Assembly: GCF_900100295.1 (NCBI RefSeq)
Contig: NZ_FNEV01000002.1
Span: 62,001 to 126,000 of the forward strand
Source: Salimicrobium halophilum
GTDB taxonomy: Bacteria; Bacillota; Bacilli; Bacillales; Halobacillaceae
Direction of reading: 5' to 3'
Length of the DNA: 64,000 nucleotides
Made by a program: the position numbers and the translations under genes. This document shows positions 25,247-33,707 of this stretch, piece by piece; position 1 is the stretch's first letter; every line of letters begins with the position of its first letter. The notes below the pieces were generated by a model, which did no database searches, was not told the origin of the DNA, and was given only the letters and a program-made list of their open reading frames with translations.

Positions 25247-25316
25247 ATCGTTCATCTCCCTTTTGAGTTAATGAGAAGGAGTCTGGGATAAGTAGAATCC
25301 TTCCTCTTTTAAAAAC

Positions 25317-25363
25317 GACATCAGTGTCATTTTTATTATAACGACACACGTGTCACTTTTCAA
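25317..25363 (-). promoter_or_regulatory. Promoter with two TetR operators for MFS-TetR operon
   Basis: Minus strand: TTGAAA (25358-25363), 17 bases, TATAAT (25335-25340). Operator GACACACGTGTC (25343-25354) lies in the spacer and GACATCAGTGTC (25317-25328) near the start site; both share GACAY-N2-GTGTC. Repressor at either site would block the polymerase. Confidence 0.7.
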
Positions 25364-25375
25364 GTAAAATTTGCC

Positions 25376-25399
25376 GTTTAAAGAAAGTATTTTGGGTTA
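25376..25399 (+). promoter_or_regulatory. Candidate sigma-B-type promoter
   Basis: GTTTAA, 12 bases, GGGTTA, 53 bases before the unknown membrane protein gene. It fits the general-stress promoter pattern (GTTTAA-N12-14-GGGWAW) except for one position. Confidence 0.35.
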
Positions 25400-25451
25400 A
25401 ACAGTACTAAGGTATATTTCTTACATTTAAATAGTCAGGAGGAAGTGATAG

Positions 25452-26750
25452 ATGAGCAAATCAACGATGCACCTCGGTATCATTACAGCGCCGGGCTATG
25501 CTCAGAAGATAAGTGAAGGTTTGAAAAATTCCCTTCCTGATTTGCTCGATTATTATGTCGATGACAATGTGGAATGGAATGTGGATTATATCACTGACGC
25601 ACTGACCGGTGCGACGGAGGATTCCTCAGAGATTCTCGGGGCTACCCTTGATAAGAGGGAAGAAGATGGTTGGGACTATGCCATTTGTCTTACGGATTTA
25701 CCGTTATTCAAAGGGAAACGGCCGATTGTAGCGGAAGCCTACATTGAAGAGAACGTCGCCCTTTTGAGTATTCCGGCCCTTGGTTCTACCCCTTTGATCA
25801 AACGGATCCGTGAATCCGTTCTGCAACTCGTCAACGAGATGTATTTCGGTTCTACAGAGGAAGAACGGGAAGAAGCTGAGAAGAGAATACAATCCAAACG
25901 GGAAGAGAACTACAATGAAGATCACGAGGAATTAAGGAACAAAAGTTCGAAGCGTCTCGTAGGTAAGAGACTCGTAGACCGTCTTTCTCCTATGCAAAGG
26001 GAGACCCCGGATGATGAAGAATCGAATATCGACGTTCGCTTCACTGTCAAATCCAGGGTCAGCGGCGCCTTGAGGATTCTGACAGGAATGGTCCGTGCTA
26101 ATCGACCGTGGGCGATGTTTCCATCATTCATGAAACTGATCGTCGTAGCGTTTGCAACGGGTGCATACGCTCTCGTTTTCCCTACCTTATGGATGCTTAG
26201 CAGTAACTATGGGATCTGGCGGATGCTTATGTTGACACTTGTCTCCATTACTGCGATGGTGCTTTGGATCATACTTGCTCACCGGTTATGGGAAGGGAAA
26301 AGAAATAGCGTCCGGGATTACCTCCGGAAACTGTACAATACAGCTACCTTGATGACTCTTTTCGTCACGGTTGCAATGTACTATTTCCTTCTGTTCGTCT
26401 TGTTTGCCGGAGCCGTCATCATTCTTATACCTATGGGGATGCTGGAATCCCAGGTCAATGCGGATGTAGGGTACGTGAACTACTTCTACATTGCATGGAC
26501 AGCTACAAGTGTAGCGACGATCATCGGTGCCCTCGGCTCTGCCCTTGAGAATGAAGAGGTTGTGCTATCCGCCGCTTATGGCTATCGTCAACGTCAGCGT
26601 TACGAGGAAATTAAGCAAGCGGAAGAAGAGAAGAAAGAGGCTCAGGAAGAGAAGAAGGAAGCGGCAGAAGAAAAGAAAGAAGCTGCCCAGGAGAAGAAAG
26701 AAGGAGAGAAGAAGAAGCAGGAAGGCGAAGAAAAGAAACAGGAAGCATAA
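25452..26750 (+). CDS. Unknown membrane protein with EKK-rich tail
   Basis: 432 residues in three parts. Residues 1-130 form an alpha/beta domain (LGIITAPGYAQKISEGL, YAICLTDLPLFKGKRPIVAEAY) that looks like a nucleotide- or ligand-binding fold; residues 135-210 are a charged linker; residues 215-370 hold four or five membrane helices. The last 50 residues are repeats of E-E-K-K-E-A. Similar proteins have been annotated as methylene-tetrahydrofolate dehydrogenase in Bacillaceae, a name I do not trust as no such active site is visible. CAGGAGGAAG precedes the ATG. Function unknown; a stress role is only suggested by the upstream promoter. Confidence 0.75.
   Translation: MSKSTMHLGIITAPGYAQKISEGLKNSLPDLLDYYVDDNVEWNVDYITDALTGATEDSSEILGATLDKREEDGWDYAICLTDLPLFKGKRPIVAEAYIEENVALLSIPALGSTPLIKRIRESVLQLVNEMYFGSTEEEREEAEKRIQSKREENYNEDHEELRNKSSKRLVGKRLVDRLSPMQRETPDDEESNIDVRFTVKSRVSGALRILTGMVRANRPWAMFPSFMKLIVVAFATGAYALVFPTLWMLSSNYGIWRMLMLTLVSITAMVLWIILAHRLWEGKRNSVRDYLRKLYNTATLMTLFVTVAMYYFLLFVLFAGAVIILIPMGMLESQVNADVGYVNYFYIAWTATSVATIIGALGSALENEEVVLSAAYGYRQRQRYEEIKQAEEEKKEAQEEKKEAAEEKKEAAQEKKEGEKKKQEGEEKKQEA
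26620..26748 (+). repeat. Low-complexity GAAGAGAAGAAAGA-type coding repeat
   Basis: Purine-only imperfect repeats of about 21 bases encoding E-E-K-K-E-A units at the C-terminus of the preceding protein. Prone to slippage, so repeat number may vary between strains. Confidence 0.75.
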
Positions 26751-26771
26751 TGTTCGCCGGAATGATTTGAT

Positions 26772-26804
26772 AAACACGGTCCAGTTAACTGGTCGTGTTT
26801 TTTT
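26772..26804 (+). terminator. Terminator
   Basis: Stem AAACACG-TCCAG / CTGG-CGTGTTT followed by TTTTA, after the EKK-tailed membrane protein gene. Confidence 0.8.
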
Positions 26805-26856
26805 ACATGGGTCACGCAAGGCGATGTGATACCATAAGGAAAAGGAGAGGATGTAC

Positions 26857-27645
26857 ATGAATATTGGATTGCAGCTATTCTCAGTGAGAAATGAATTGGA
26901 AAGGAACCCTTTCGAGACGCTCAAGAAAGTTGCTGAAATCGGCTATACGTACGTGGAACTGCCTATCGATTGGATGAACAGGAAACCTGCTTCTGAATGG
27001 AAGCGTATGCTTGAGGAAAGCGGATTATCGCTTTGGGCCGTGCATCTTCGGTTGATGGATGGGATGGAACCGGAAGAGGTGAAGAAATACATGGAGGAAC
27101 TCGGATGCACGCGACTTGTCCATCCTATCGAATTCTTTGAAACGGAGAAGGACGTTTCAAGTTTTATAAAAAAGATGAACGATTGGACACGATCCCTTCC
27201 GGATATGGACCTTTATTATCATAATCATTTTCATGAGTTCCAGGAAATCGGAGGAAAGCGTGTGCTCGATCGTTTGATGGAAGAAACCTCGTGGAAACTC
27301 GAACTCGATACATACTGGGCTGCGCGAGGTGGCAGCTGGCCGACGGAAGCATTGCAGCAATATGGGGGCAAAGTGGAGATGCTTCACCAGAAAGATATGC
27401 CGCACTTGGAGCCCGTCAATATTTTCGAAGAGATAGGAGGGGATGCAGTGGTTTCCATGGACACACTGGAGAACTACGGGAAAGCTGGGAACTTCACGGA
27501 AATCGGCCAGGGAACCATGGATATCCCGGGCATTCTCGAAGCAACAGCTGCGGAGATCGTGTTCGTGGAGCAGGATGCCACGGTGAAGGAAGAATTAGAT
27601 AGCGTGGAAGAAAGTTTTCATGCCATCAAGCGGATGACTCCATGA
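26857..27645 (+). CDS. Sugar phosphate isomerase/epimerase (xylose isomerase-like TIM barrel)
   Basis: 262 residues. NIGLQLFSVRNELERNPFETLKKVAEIGYTYVEL is the usual first unit of this family, and YYHNHFHEF (metal His), KLELDTYWAARGG and MLHQKDM provide the divalent-metal site residues. These proteins isomerise or epimerise sugars, or act as inosose dehydratase-like enzymes; substrate unknown. The ATG at 26857 follows AAGGAGAGG at nine bases; another ATG two codons earlier is too close to that site. Confidence 0.85.
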   Translation: MNIGLQLFSVRNELERNPFETLKKVAEIGYTYVELPIDWMNRKPASEWKRMLEESGLSLWAVHLRLMDGMEPEEVKKYMEELGCTRLVHPIEFFETEKDVSSFIKKMNDWTRSLPDMDLYYHNHFHEFQEIGGKRVLDRLMEETSWKLELDTYWAARGGSWPTEALQQYGGKVEMLHQKDMPHLEPVNIFEEIGGDAVVSMDTLENYGKAGNFTEIGQGTMDIPGILEATAAEIVFVEQDATVKEELDSVEESFHAIKRMTP

Positions 27646-27664
27646 TCCGATGCCGCTTCCTGTC

Positions 27665-27695
27665 TTGACCCTCACGTCAGGTCAGGGTGTACGCT
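27665..27695 (+). promoter_or_regulatory. MerR-type promoter with 19-base spacer
   Basis: TTGACC, 19 bases, TACGCT. The spacer contains the dyad ACCCT...AGGGT (27668-27688). Over-long spacing with a central dyad is the arrangement untwisted and activated by MerR proteins; the next gene encodes one. Confidence 0.7.
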
Positions 27696-27719
27696 TGTTT
27701 TCAGGAAGGGGAGGATACA

Positions 27720-28448
27720 ATGAAGACGAAAGAAGTTGCGGAGATGGCGGGTGTGAGCGTCCGCACTCTTCATCACTACGATAGCATCGGGTTGCTGGTC
27801 CCTGTACGTCTACCGTCCGGCTATCGTTCTTATAGCGACAGTGACATCCAGCTACTTCAGCAGATCCTTTTCTTCCGCGAGCTCGGATTCTCTCTTGATC
27901 ATATTAAAGACATCGTTCATGACAGTTCCTACGATGTGACAGACGCGCTTCTCTACCAGCGCAAGCTCATGGAGGAAGAGAAGAATAGAGTGATGGTGAT
28001 GATCCGGAAGCTCGACGAAACGATCGAAGACAGGAAAGGAGAGAGGGTTATGTCGAATCAGGACAAATTCCAGGGGATCGATTTTTCCCACAACCCTTAC
28101 GAACAGGAAGCGAGAGAGAATTGGGGCGACGCAGTCGTAAATGAGTCGAACAGGAAAATGAGCGGCTTTGATAACGAGGAACTCAAGGAGAAATGGGAGA
28201 GGATCTTCAGAGAACTTGGTGCGGTGAAGGACCAGGATCCTCGAAGTGAGGAAGCTCAGAAAAGGATAGGTGAGTTGTATCATTTTCTGAACAGTCATTT
28301 CGGTACGTATTCACCGGAAGCTTTTCGAAGCCTCGGTGAGATGTATGTAAGTGATGAGCGTTTCACTGAAAACATAGATCAGTACGGGGAAGGACTTTCC
28401 CTGTTTCTGCGGGATGGGATGGCTGAATGGTCCTGGAATCATAAATGA
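27720..28448 (+). CDS. MerR-family activator with TipAS domain (Mta-like)
   Basis: 242 residues. Residues 1-70 are a MerR DNA-binding domain (TKEVAEMAGVSVRTLHHYDSIGLLVP), followed by a dimerisation helix to about residue 108 and a TipAS-type domain that in relatives captures thiopeptide and other hydrophobic drugs. The order matches Mta and TipA-L, activators of multidrug exporters. GGGGAGGATACA precedes the ATG at 27720; upstream codons overlap the promoter. It probably activates itself; a direct target exporter is not adjacent on this strand, although an RND exporter lies 1.1 kb downstream behind its own TetR. Confidence 0.87.
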   Translation: MKTKEVAEMAGVSVRTLHHYDSIGLLVPVRLPSGYRSYSDSDIQLLQQILFFRELGFSLDHIKDIVHDSSYDVTDALLYQRKLMEEEKNRVMVMIRKLDETIEDRKGERVMSNQDKFQGIDFSHNPYEQEARENWGDAVVNESNRKMSGFDNEELKEKWERIFRELGAVKDQDPRSEEAQKRIGELYHFLNSHFGTYSPEAFRSLGEMYVSDERFTENIDQYGEGLSLFLRDGMAEWSWNHK

Positions 28449-28462
28449 AGCTTGTTCATACG

Positions 28463-28492
28463 ACCCTTGATGACCCATTAGTCATCAAGGGT
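28463..28492. terminator. Bidirectional terminator
   Basis: Perfect 12-bp stem ACCCTTGATGAC / GTCATCAAGGGT with a six-base loop between the MerR gene and the convergent TetR gene; the right arm lies in the end of the TetR gene. Confidence 0.7.
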
Positions 28493-29353
28493 TATTTCTA
28501 GGCGGGAGGCCAAAGTCAGGCGAGTTTCCTTCATTTCAGGGATATTACGGAAATTAGCGAGCATTCCTTTGATGATGAACGACTGGGGAGTGGTTTTACT
28601 GATTTCTTCATAAAGGAAATCGATAGCTCCCTGAAGTTCTGAATTCCTGTCATCGGGCAAGTCTATTACCTCCAACTTCCTCTCCATTTCTATAAGAGCT
28701 TCTTTGGCGGATTTTTGCTGGTCTGTTTCCGTCATAGGTTCCCGGAACATCCGTTCATTCAGAAGGGGGGCATTTCTTTTATCTATCATGCCGTTAGCGA
28801 GTTCGTCCATGCGGTGCATAATAAACGCAGCAAGACGATCGATCGTCACTTCTATATGGTCCAGCAGCAACAGTTGATGGACAGACGCACGGATCGATTC
28901 GAGCAGCAACGCACCATCAACCAAGTAAGGTCTGAAATCTTCTCCGTACATATCAAGAAGCATTTTTTTATCCGCCTCGAAGATATCATGCCGGATTGTC
29001 TGGATGACTTCGATTGTCGTTTCATCGACCGTGAGAGACTGTTCACGGATCTGCAGCATGATAAGTTCTTTCCTTTTCCACAATTCCTCCAGGTAGACAT
29101 AGATCTTCCTTTCGAATCTTTCAGTCGCACCAATGATCTCTCCATCTATTTTCTTAATCTTCTTCTGCAGTTCTTCGTGGTAATAGGAAAACAGAGAAGT
29201 GATCAGTTCGTTCTTTGAGGAGAAATACAAATAAATCGTCCCTTTGGAGACTCCGCTTTCGTCCGCGATTTCCTGGATGGACGTTGCATGGAAACCTTTA
29301 TCTGCAAACAAATGAATAGCCGCTTCAAGAATGTTCAATTTCTTGGGGTTCAC
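28478..29353 (-). CDS. TetR-family regulator divergent from RND exporter (YerO-like)
   Basis: 291 residues. Helix-turn-helix ILEAAIHLFADKGFHATSIQEIADESGVSKGTIYLYFSSKNEL, then a long C-terminal ligand domain. Length and location beside a SwrC-like exporter match YerO, the repressor of swrC in Bacillus. The GTG at 29353 is preferred: AAGAAGGGA precedes it, while the ATG ten codons upstream has no ribosome binding site. Two TGAC-type palindromes in the shared intergenic region are probable binding sites, so it should repress both itself and the exporter until a ligand binds. Confidence 0.87.
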   Translation of the reverse strand: MNPKKLNILEAAIHLFADKGFHATSIQEIADESGVSKGTIYLYFSSKNELITSLFSYYHEELQKKIKKIDGEIIGATERFERKIYVYLEELWKRKELIMLQIREQSLTVDETTIEVIQTIRHDIFEADKKMLLDMYGEDFRPYLVDGALLLESIRASVHQLLLLDHIEVTIDRLAAFIMHRMDELANGMIDKRNAPLLNERMFREPMTETDQQKSAKEALIEMERKLEVIDLPDDRNSELQGAIDFLYEEISKTTPQSFIIKGMLANFRNIPEMKETRLTLASRLEITLDD

Positions 29354-29413
29354 AAAATCCCTTCTTTCTTCCCCCATTTTCACAAAATAGATAGAAAAAT
29401 AGAGTCAAAATAC

Positions 29414-29469
29414 TTGAAAATGACTTACTGGTCATTTATATTGTATGACTGTACAGTCATTTTTGTCAA
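29414..29469. promoter_or_regulatory. Divergent promoters and two operators for TetR and RND genes
   Basis: Plus strand: TTGAAA (29414-29419), 17 bases, TATATT (29437-29442). Minus strand: TTGACA (29464-29469), 18 bases, TACAAT (29440-29445). Operators: perfect 16-base palindrome ATGACTGTACAGTCAT (29445-29460) and ATGACTTACTGGTCAT (29420-29435), 25 bases apart, overlapping both promoters. Confidence 0.7.
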
Positions 29470-29543
29470 AAGAATAAGAATGAAACGTTGGAACAATGAG
29501 ATCCGTAATAAAGGAAATGAAAGAGGAGAGGGGAAAATACACC

Positions 29544-32500
29544 ATGAAACTTTGGAATTTATCCATCAGACGACCGAAATTCACGATCGTCATTATGCTG
29601 GTCCTTCTGATTCTGGGGGCAGTGTCGCTATCCCGATTGCCGATTCAACTGTTCCCTGATGTGGAAGCACCGGCAGCGGCTGTAACCGCAAGTTACCCGG
29701 GAGCCGGACCGGAAGAGGTGCTGAGTGACGTGACCAAAGAGCTTGAAGGGGAGTTATCGGATACTTCAGGCCTCGAAAGCATGACGTCCCAGTCGATGGA
29801 AGGCGCATCGATCATCATTATGGAATTCTCGCCTGAAACGAATATCGACAATGTCGAAACGGAAATCGTCTCGACGATCAATCAGGCGGACCTTCCTGAT
29901 ACTGCAGGATCGCCTACGTTTCTGAAATTCGATCCATCGCTGCTTCCTAGTATGCAGTTGGCTGTAGCGTCAGGTGGAGATGAAGTCATTGATTTTCAGG
30001 AAAAAGCCGCGGATCTGAACCAGGAACTCTCCCGTGTCAACGGAGTAGCAGACGTTTCGGAATCCGGAACGGTGACGGAGAGATACGAAGTGGTTCTGAA
30101 TCAGCAGGCCCTTCAGGATAACGGGCTCAGCCAGGACGCTATCGTCCAGACCATCCAGGCTCAGCAGGCGACCGTTCCCGGAGGTGTGATTGTAAATGAA
30201 GATAACCAGGAAACGATTTCTACAAGGGTTCTTAGTGAACTTGCCTCTGTGGAGGACCTGCGCCAGATTACAGTTGGTCAAAACGTGACCCTTCAGGATG
30301 TAGCAGATGTTTCCCTTACCCCTGAAGATCAGGACATCATCACCCGTGTCGATGAGAAACCTGCAATCCAGTTCGAAGTGACGCAGGAATCAGACGCCAA
30401 TACGGCCGCTGTCTCGAGAGAAGTGAATGATGAACTGGATGACCTACTTGAAGACGAAGAGTACTCGAGCCTGGAGGTCGTAAGTATTTACGATGAAGGG
30501 GAATTCGTACAGGCCTCGATCAACAGTGTCATCACGGCCCTCATTAGCGGGGGGATTCTCGCGATGCTTGTGCTGTTTGCATTCCTGCGTAATTTGAAAA
30601 CACCGCTCATCATAGGAATTGCGATACCATTTTCGATTATTGTCACATTCGCGCTGTTCTTCTTTACGGATATCAGCCTGAACATGATGACACTCGGGGG
30701 ACTCGCACTCGGAATCGGGATGCTTGTCGATAACTCGATTGTCGTCGTTGAAAATATTTATAGACACCTGGCGATGGGTAAAACACCGAAACAGGCGGCA
30801 TCGGAAGGTACCCAGGAAGTGGCGGGAGCTATCACGGCATCGACACTTACTACGGTATCGATCTTCTTGCCGGTCGTGTTCATCTCGGGAATCGCCGGAG
30901 ATCTCTTTGCTCCGTTGTCGATTGCAGTAGCATTCAGTCTGTTTGCCTCCCTCTTTGTGGCGGTAACTATTGTACCGATGCTCGCCAGTCGTATATTGAA
31001 AACACCTACGGCAAGGGAAGAAGCGAAAAGGAAAACGTCCCGTTTCATGCGTGGCATGGAGAAAGCCTCCCGCTGGTCCCTCCGCAGACGCGCGCTCGTT
31101 CTGCTCATAACAGCGGCAACGTTAGTGATCGGAGCATTAGGGCTGACGACCACAGGCGTCGAATTCCTTCCTACGAATGATGAAGGAATGGCTATGGTCG
31201 AAGTGGAGCTAGACGAAGGTACGAGTCTTAGCCGTACAGAAGAAACGGTCAGCTTAGTCGAGCAGGAGCTTGCTGGAGAAGATGTGGTAGATCACTATAT
31301 GAGTACGATCGGTGCAACGGCTCAAGGCGCAAGTATGGGTGGTGGGTCTGAGAGTAACATCGCCGAAGTCTTCGTCACTTTGAAAGACCAGGGCGAACGT
31401 GATCAGTCGACTCAGGAATTCATCGATGAATTCTCCGATCAGATTGAAGGTCTCGACGATGCAGCGGATATCACCATGACGAACGCAGCATCTTCAGGTG
31501 TAGGAGGAGAGCCGAATACCTATTCCTTCACGATTGAAGACCCGAATGCTCAGCGTCTGAGTGAAACGAGTACCGAACTGATCCAGGAACTCGAAGACGA
31601 AAGTGATATCGAAGAAGTGACCAGCTCGGAAGAAGACGCTGCGACAGAGTTGCAGGCGACTGTAGATAAAGAAGCGGCGAGACAGAATGGGTTAGCACCG
31701 GCACAGGTAGCTCAAGCTATCCGCTCTGCTACGACAGGTACGATGGCCGGTTCGATCACGACGGATTCGGATGAATCTTATGATGTAACGGTCAAATACC
31801 CCGACGATGTGCTGAACAGTCGTCAAAATTTTGAAAATATCACGATTGCGAACGGTCAGGGAGGATATGTAACCCTTTCTGAAGTGGCGACGATTGAAGA
31901 GGGGGGAGCTCCGACGGTCATCAACCGTGCCGATCAGGTACGAAGTGCTGATTTCACCGTTCGTTTCAATCCTTCGAGCGATCTCAGTGATATTTCAGAA
32001 ATTGTAGAGACGACCGTGGATGATATCGAACTTGCTGACGAAGCGGAATTCGTAGTCGGCGGGGATCAGGAACTCGTCAATGATCTGATTGCGGACGTTA
32101 CGCTCGCATTCATTCTCGGACTCGTGTTCATTTACCTCGTTATGAGTGCGCAATTCGAATCGTTCAAGCATCCATTCATCATCATGTTCACGGTACCGAT
32201 GCTTGTGATCGGGGTCATGCTTGCACTTACGGTAACTCAGAAACCGATCAGTGCGATGGCTCTCATCGGTGTCGTCGTTCTCGGAGGTATCGTCGTCAAC
32301 AACGCGATCGTTCTCGTCGATTACGTTAACCAGCAGCGGGAGAAAGGCATGAACGTCATCGAGTCTCTCGTGACAGGAGTGAAAGACAGGACGCGTCCGA
32401 TTCTTATCACTACCATCACGACCGTTCTTGGTGTGCTGCCGCTCGCATTCGGAATCGGAGAAGGGTCAGAGACGATACAGCCGATGGGAATCGTCATCAT

Positions 32501-32798
32501 CGGTGGTCTCATCAGTAGTACCTTCCTGACGCTATTCGTCATTCCGGTCATTTACAGCTTCTTCGATAAGTCTACCCGAGACATGAATAAGAAGTATTTG
32601 ACGCCTGATGGAGGAGTCATCTACAAACGGGATCTCATCGAACGAGGAGAGTATGACGAGAAGTCCGAAGAGACGGAGAGTCATGAGTCTCATACCGACC
32701 TTCCTGAGTCAGAGGAAGAGAGTGACAAGAGTTATTCTAAAGATGATATTCTCGAAGCTCTGGAAGAACTGGTGAATAAGAATCGAAGAGATAAATGA
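29544..32798 (+). CDS. swrC: RND-family exporter, SwrC-like
   Basis: 1084 residues with the RND plan: helix 1, a large extracytoplasmic domain, helices 2-6, a second large domain, helices 8-12. GGLALGIGMLVDNSIVVVENIYRHL in helix 4 holds the proton-relay Asp residues. The periplasmic-type domains are strongly acidic. The C-terminal tail (about 60 residues) is Glu/Ser/Asp rich and cytoplasmic. In Bacillus SwrC exports surfactin and other amphiphiles, driven by protons. GAGGAGAGGGG precedes the ATG at 29544; nearer alternatives upstream have poorer spacing. No membrane-fusion partner is encoded, as expected for Gram-positives. Confidence 0.92.
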   Translation: MKLWNLSIRRPKFTIVIMLVLLILGAVSLSRLPIQLFPDVEAPAAAVTASYPGAGPEEVLSDVTKELEGELSDTSGLESMTSQSMEGASIIIMEFSPETNIDNVETEIVSTINQADLPDTAGSPTFLKFDPSLLPSMQLAVASGGDEVIDFQEKAADLNQELSRVNGVADVSESGTVTERYEVVLNQQALQDNGLSQDAIVQTIQAQQATVPGGVIVNEDNQETISTRVLSELASVEDLRQITVGQNVTLQDVADVSLTPEDQDIITRVDEKPAIQFEVTQESDANTAAVSREVNDELDDLLEDEEYSSLEVVSIYDEGEFVQASINSVITALISGGILAMLVLFAFLRNLKTPLIIGIAIPFSIIVTFALFFFTDISLNMMTLGGLALGIGMLVDNSIVVVENIYRHLAMGKTPKQAASEGTQEVAGAITASTLTTVSIFLPVVFISGIAGDLFAPLSIAVAFSLFASLFVAVTIVPMLASRILKTPTAREEAKRKTSRFMRGMEKASRWSLRRRALVLLITAATLVIGALGLTTTGVEFLPTNDEGMAMVEVELDEGTSLSRTEETVSLVEQELAGEDVVDHYMSTIGATAQGASMGGGSESNIAEVFVTLKDQGERDQSTQEFIDEFSDQIEGLDDAADITMTNAASSGVGGEPNTYSFTIEDPNAQRLSETSTELIQELEDESDIEEVTSSEEDAATELQATVDKEAARQNGLAPAQVAQAIRSATTGTMAGSITTDSDESYDVTVKYPDDVLNSRQNFENITIANGQGGYVTLSEVATIEEGGAPTVINRADQVRSADFTVRFNPSSDLSDISEIVETTVDDIELADEAEFVVGGDQELVNDLIADVTLAFILGLVFIYLVMSAQFESFKHPFIIMFTVPMLVIGVMLALTVTQKPISAMALIGVVVLGGIVVNNAIVLVDYVNQQREKGMNVIESLVTGVKDRTRPILITTITTVLGVLPLAFGIGEGSETIQPMGIVIIGGLISSTFLTLFVIPVIYSFFDKSTRDMNKKYLTPDGGVIYKRDLIERGEYDEKSEETESHESHTDLPESEEESDKSYSKDDILEALEELVNKNRRDK

Positions 32799-32809
32799 TA
32801 GAACGAAGA

Positions 32810-32841
32810 GTCGTGTCCTTTCGGGGGACGCGGCTTTTTTT
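32810..32841 (+). terminator. Terminator after RND gene
   Basis: GTCGTGTCC / GGACGCGGC stem with G-U pairs followed by seven T. The next 190 bases carry nothing I can identify. Confidence 0.8.
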
Positions 32842-33032
32842 ATGTAGTTCCGGTGACTTATGGGGCGTTTTCGGGAAAGGTTTTTTAGGAAGTGTTGCAT
32901 TGTTAGAGGTTTGCGGTGTTTCTGTATATAGTAGTTACGCAAATTGCGCCATTAGCTTTAGAATGGAACACTTTTCAACAAGAAAATGATCAACCGTGTC
33001 GCATAACTCCACTTCAAGGAGTCAGCGCACAT

Positions 33033-33065
33033 AAAAAAAGCCGATGTCAAAATAGACATCGGCTT
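33033..33065 (-). terminator. Terminator of zwf-cyclase operon
   Basis: Perfect stem AAGCCGATGTC / GACATCGGCTT with a six-base loop and a T run on the minus strand. Confidence 0.88.
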
Positions 33066-33077
33066 CGCTAATATGTT

Positions 33078-33695
33078 TTACTCATCCATCAAAAGGATAC
33101 GTGCCGGGGAAGCATCGGTTCCTTCGATTTTCAGCGGTGCGGCTACCATGAAGTAGCTGCCTTCCGGTACTTCTTTCAGGCGCAATCCTTCGATGATGAT
33201 GATTCGATTCTGGAAAAGACTGCGATGTGTCGGGTGCTCGGGCTGGCTTCGTTCGATTCCAAGCCCATCGACGCCGACTCCTTTGATACCGATGTCAGCG
33301 AGGTGAGTCGCAGCATCTTCGGCAACGAAGGTGAAATCAAAATCGAAGTCGTCCGATTCATGGAAGGAGTTCTTCGTCTTGAACAGAACGAAGTCGCCCT
33401 GCTCGATATCGAATCCTTCGATATCTTCTTTATTGATGCTGTCGCCGGCTTCGGTCAAATCGAATACTTTCACGGTACCGACGAGGTCCTCAATCGCAAT
33501 CGTCTCCATCGTCTCCCCATCGTTGATCATATGGAGAGGCGAGTCGACATGCGTGCCGGTATGCAAGTCCATGTCGATGCGGGATTCGGTTACGTGTCCG
33601 TTCGTGCTCGTCGTGATTTTCGGCTGTTTCTCTTCTTTGTCCTTATAGACGATCATGCCTTCGCGGATCGTCATCGATACATCATAAATTGCCAT
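33078..33695 (-). CDS. Cyclase-family protein (kynurenine formamidase-like)
   Basis: 205 residues. The metal-site signature H-x-G-T-H-x-D is seen in DLHTGTHVDSPLHM (near residue 50), with GVGVDGLGIERSQPEHPTHRSLF later, typical of the cyclase/arylformamidase superfamily. Substrate unknown; it differs clearly from the true KynB-like protein at 59860-60489, so the two are paralogues. AAGGAG precedes the ATG at 33695. It starts 12 bases after the zwf stop and shares its terminator, so the two are cotranscribed. Confidence 0.82.
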   Translation of the reverse strand: MAIYDVSMTIREGMIVYKDKEEKQPKITTSTNGHVTESRIDMDLHTGTHVDSPLHMINDGETMETIAIEDLVGTVKVFDLTEAGDSINKEDIEGFDIEQGDFVLFKTKNSFHESDDFDFDFTFVAEDAATHLADIGIKGVGVDGLGIERSQPEHPTHRSLFQNRIIIIEGLRLKEVPEGSYFMVAAPLKIEGTDASPARILLMDE

Positions 33696-33707
33696 GTCCT
33701 TCACTCC

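Noticed and set aside
26620-26748. Possible CRISPR-like or tandem DNA repeat
   Set aside because: The repetition is purine-rich coding sequence for an E-E-K-K-E-A tail; units are imperfect, contiguous and without spacers.
32840-33030. Intergenic region after the RND gene, searched for an RNA gene
   Set aside because: It is T/G-rich with short open frames only; no stable conserved structure, promoter or ribosome binding site was evident.
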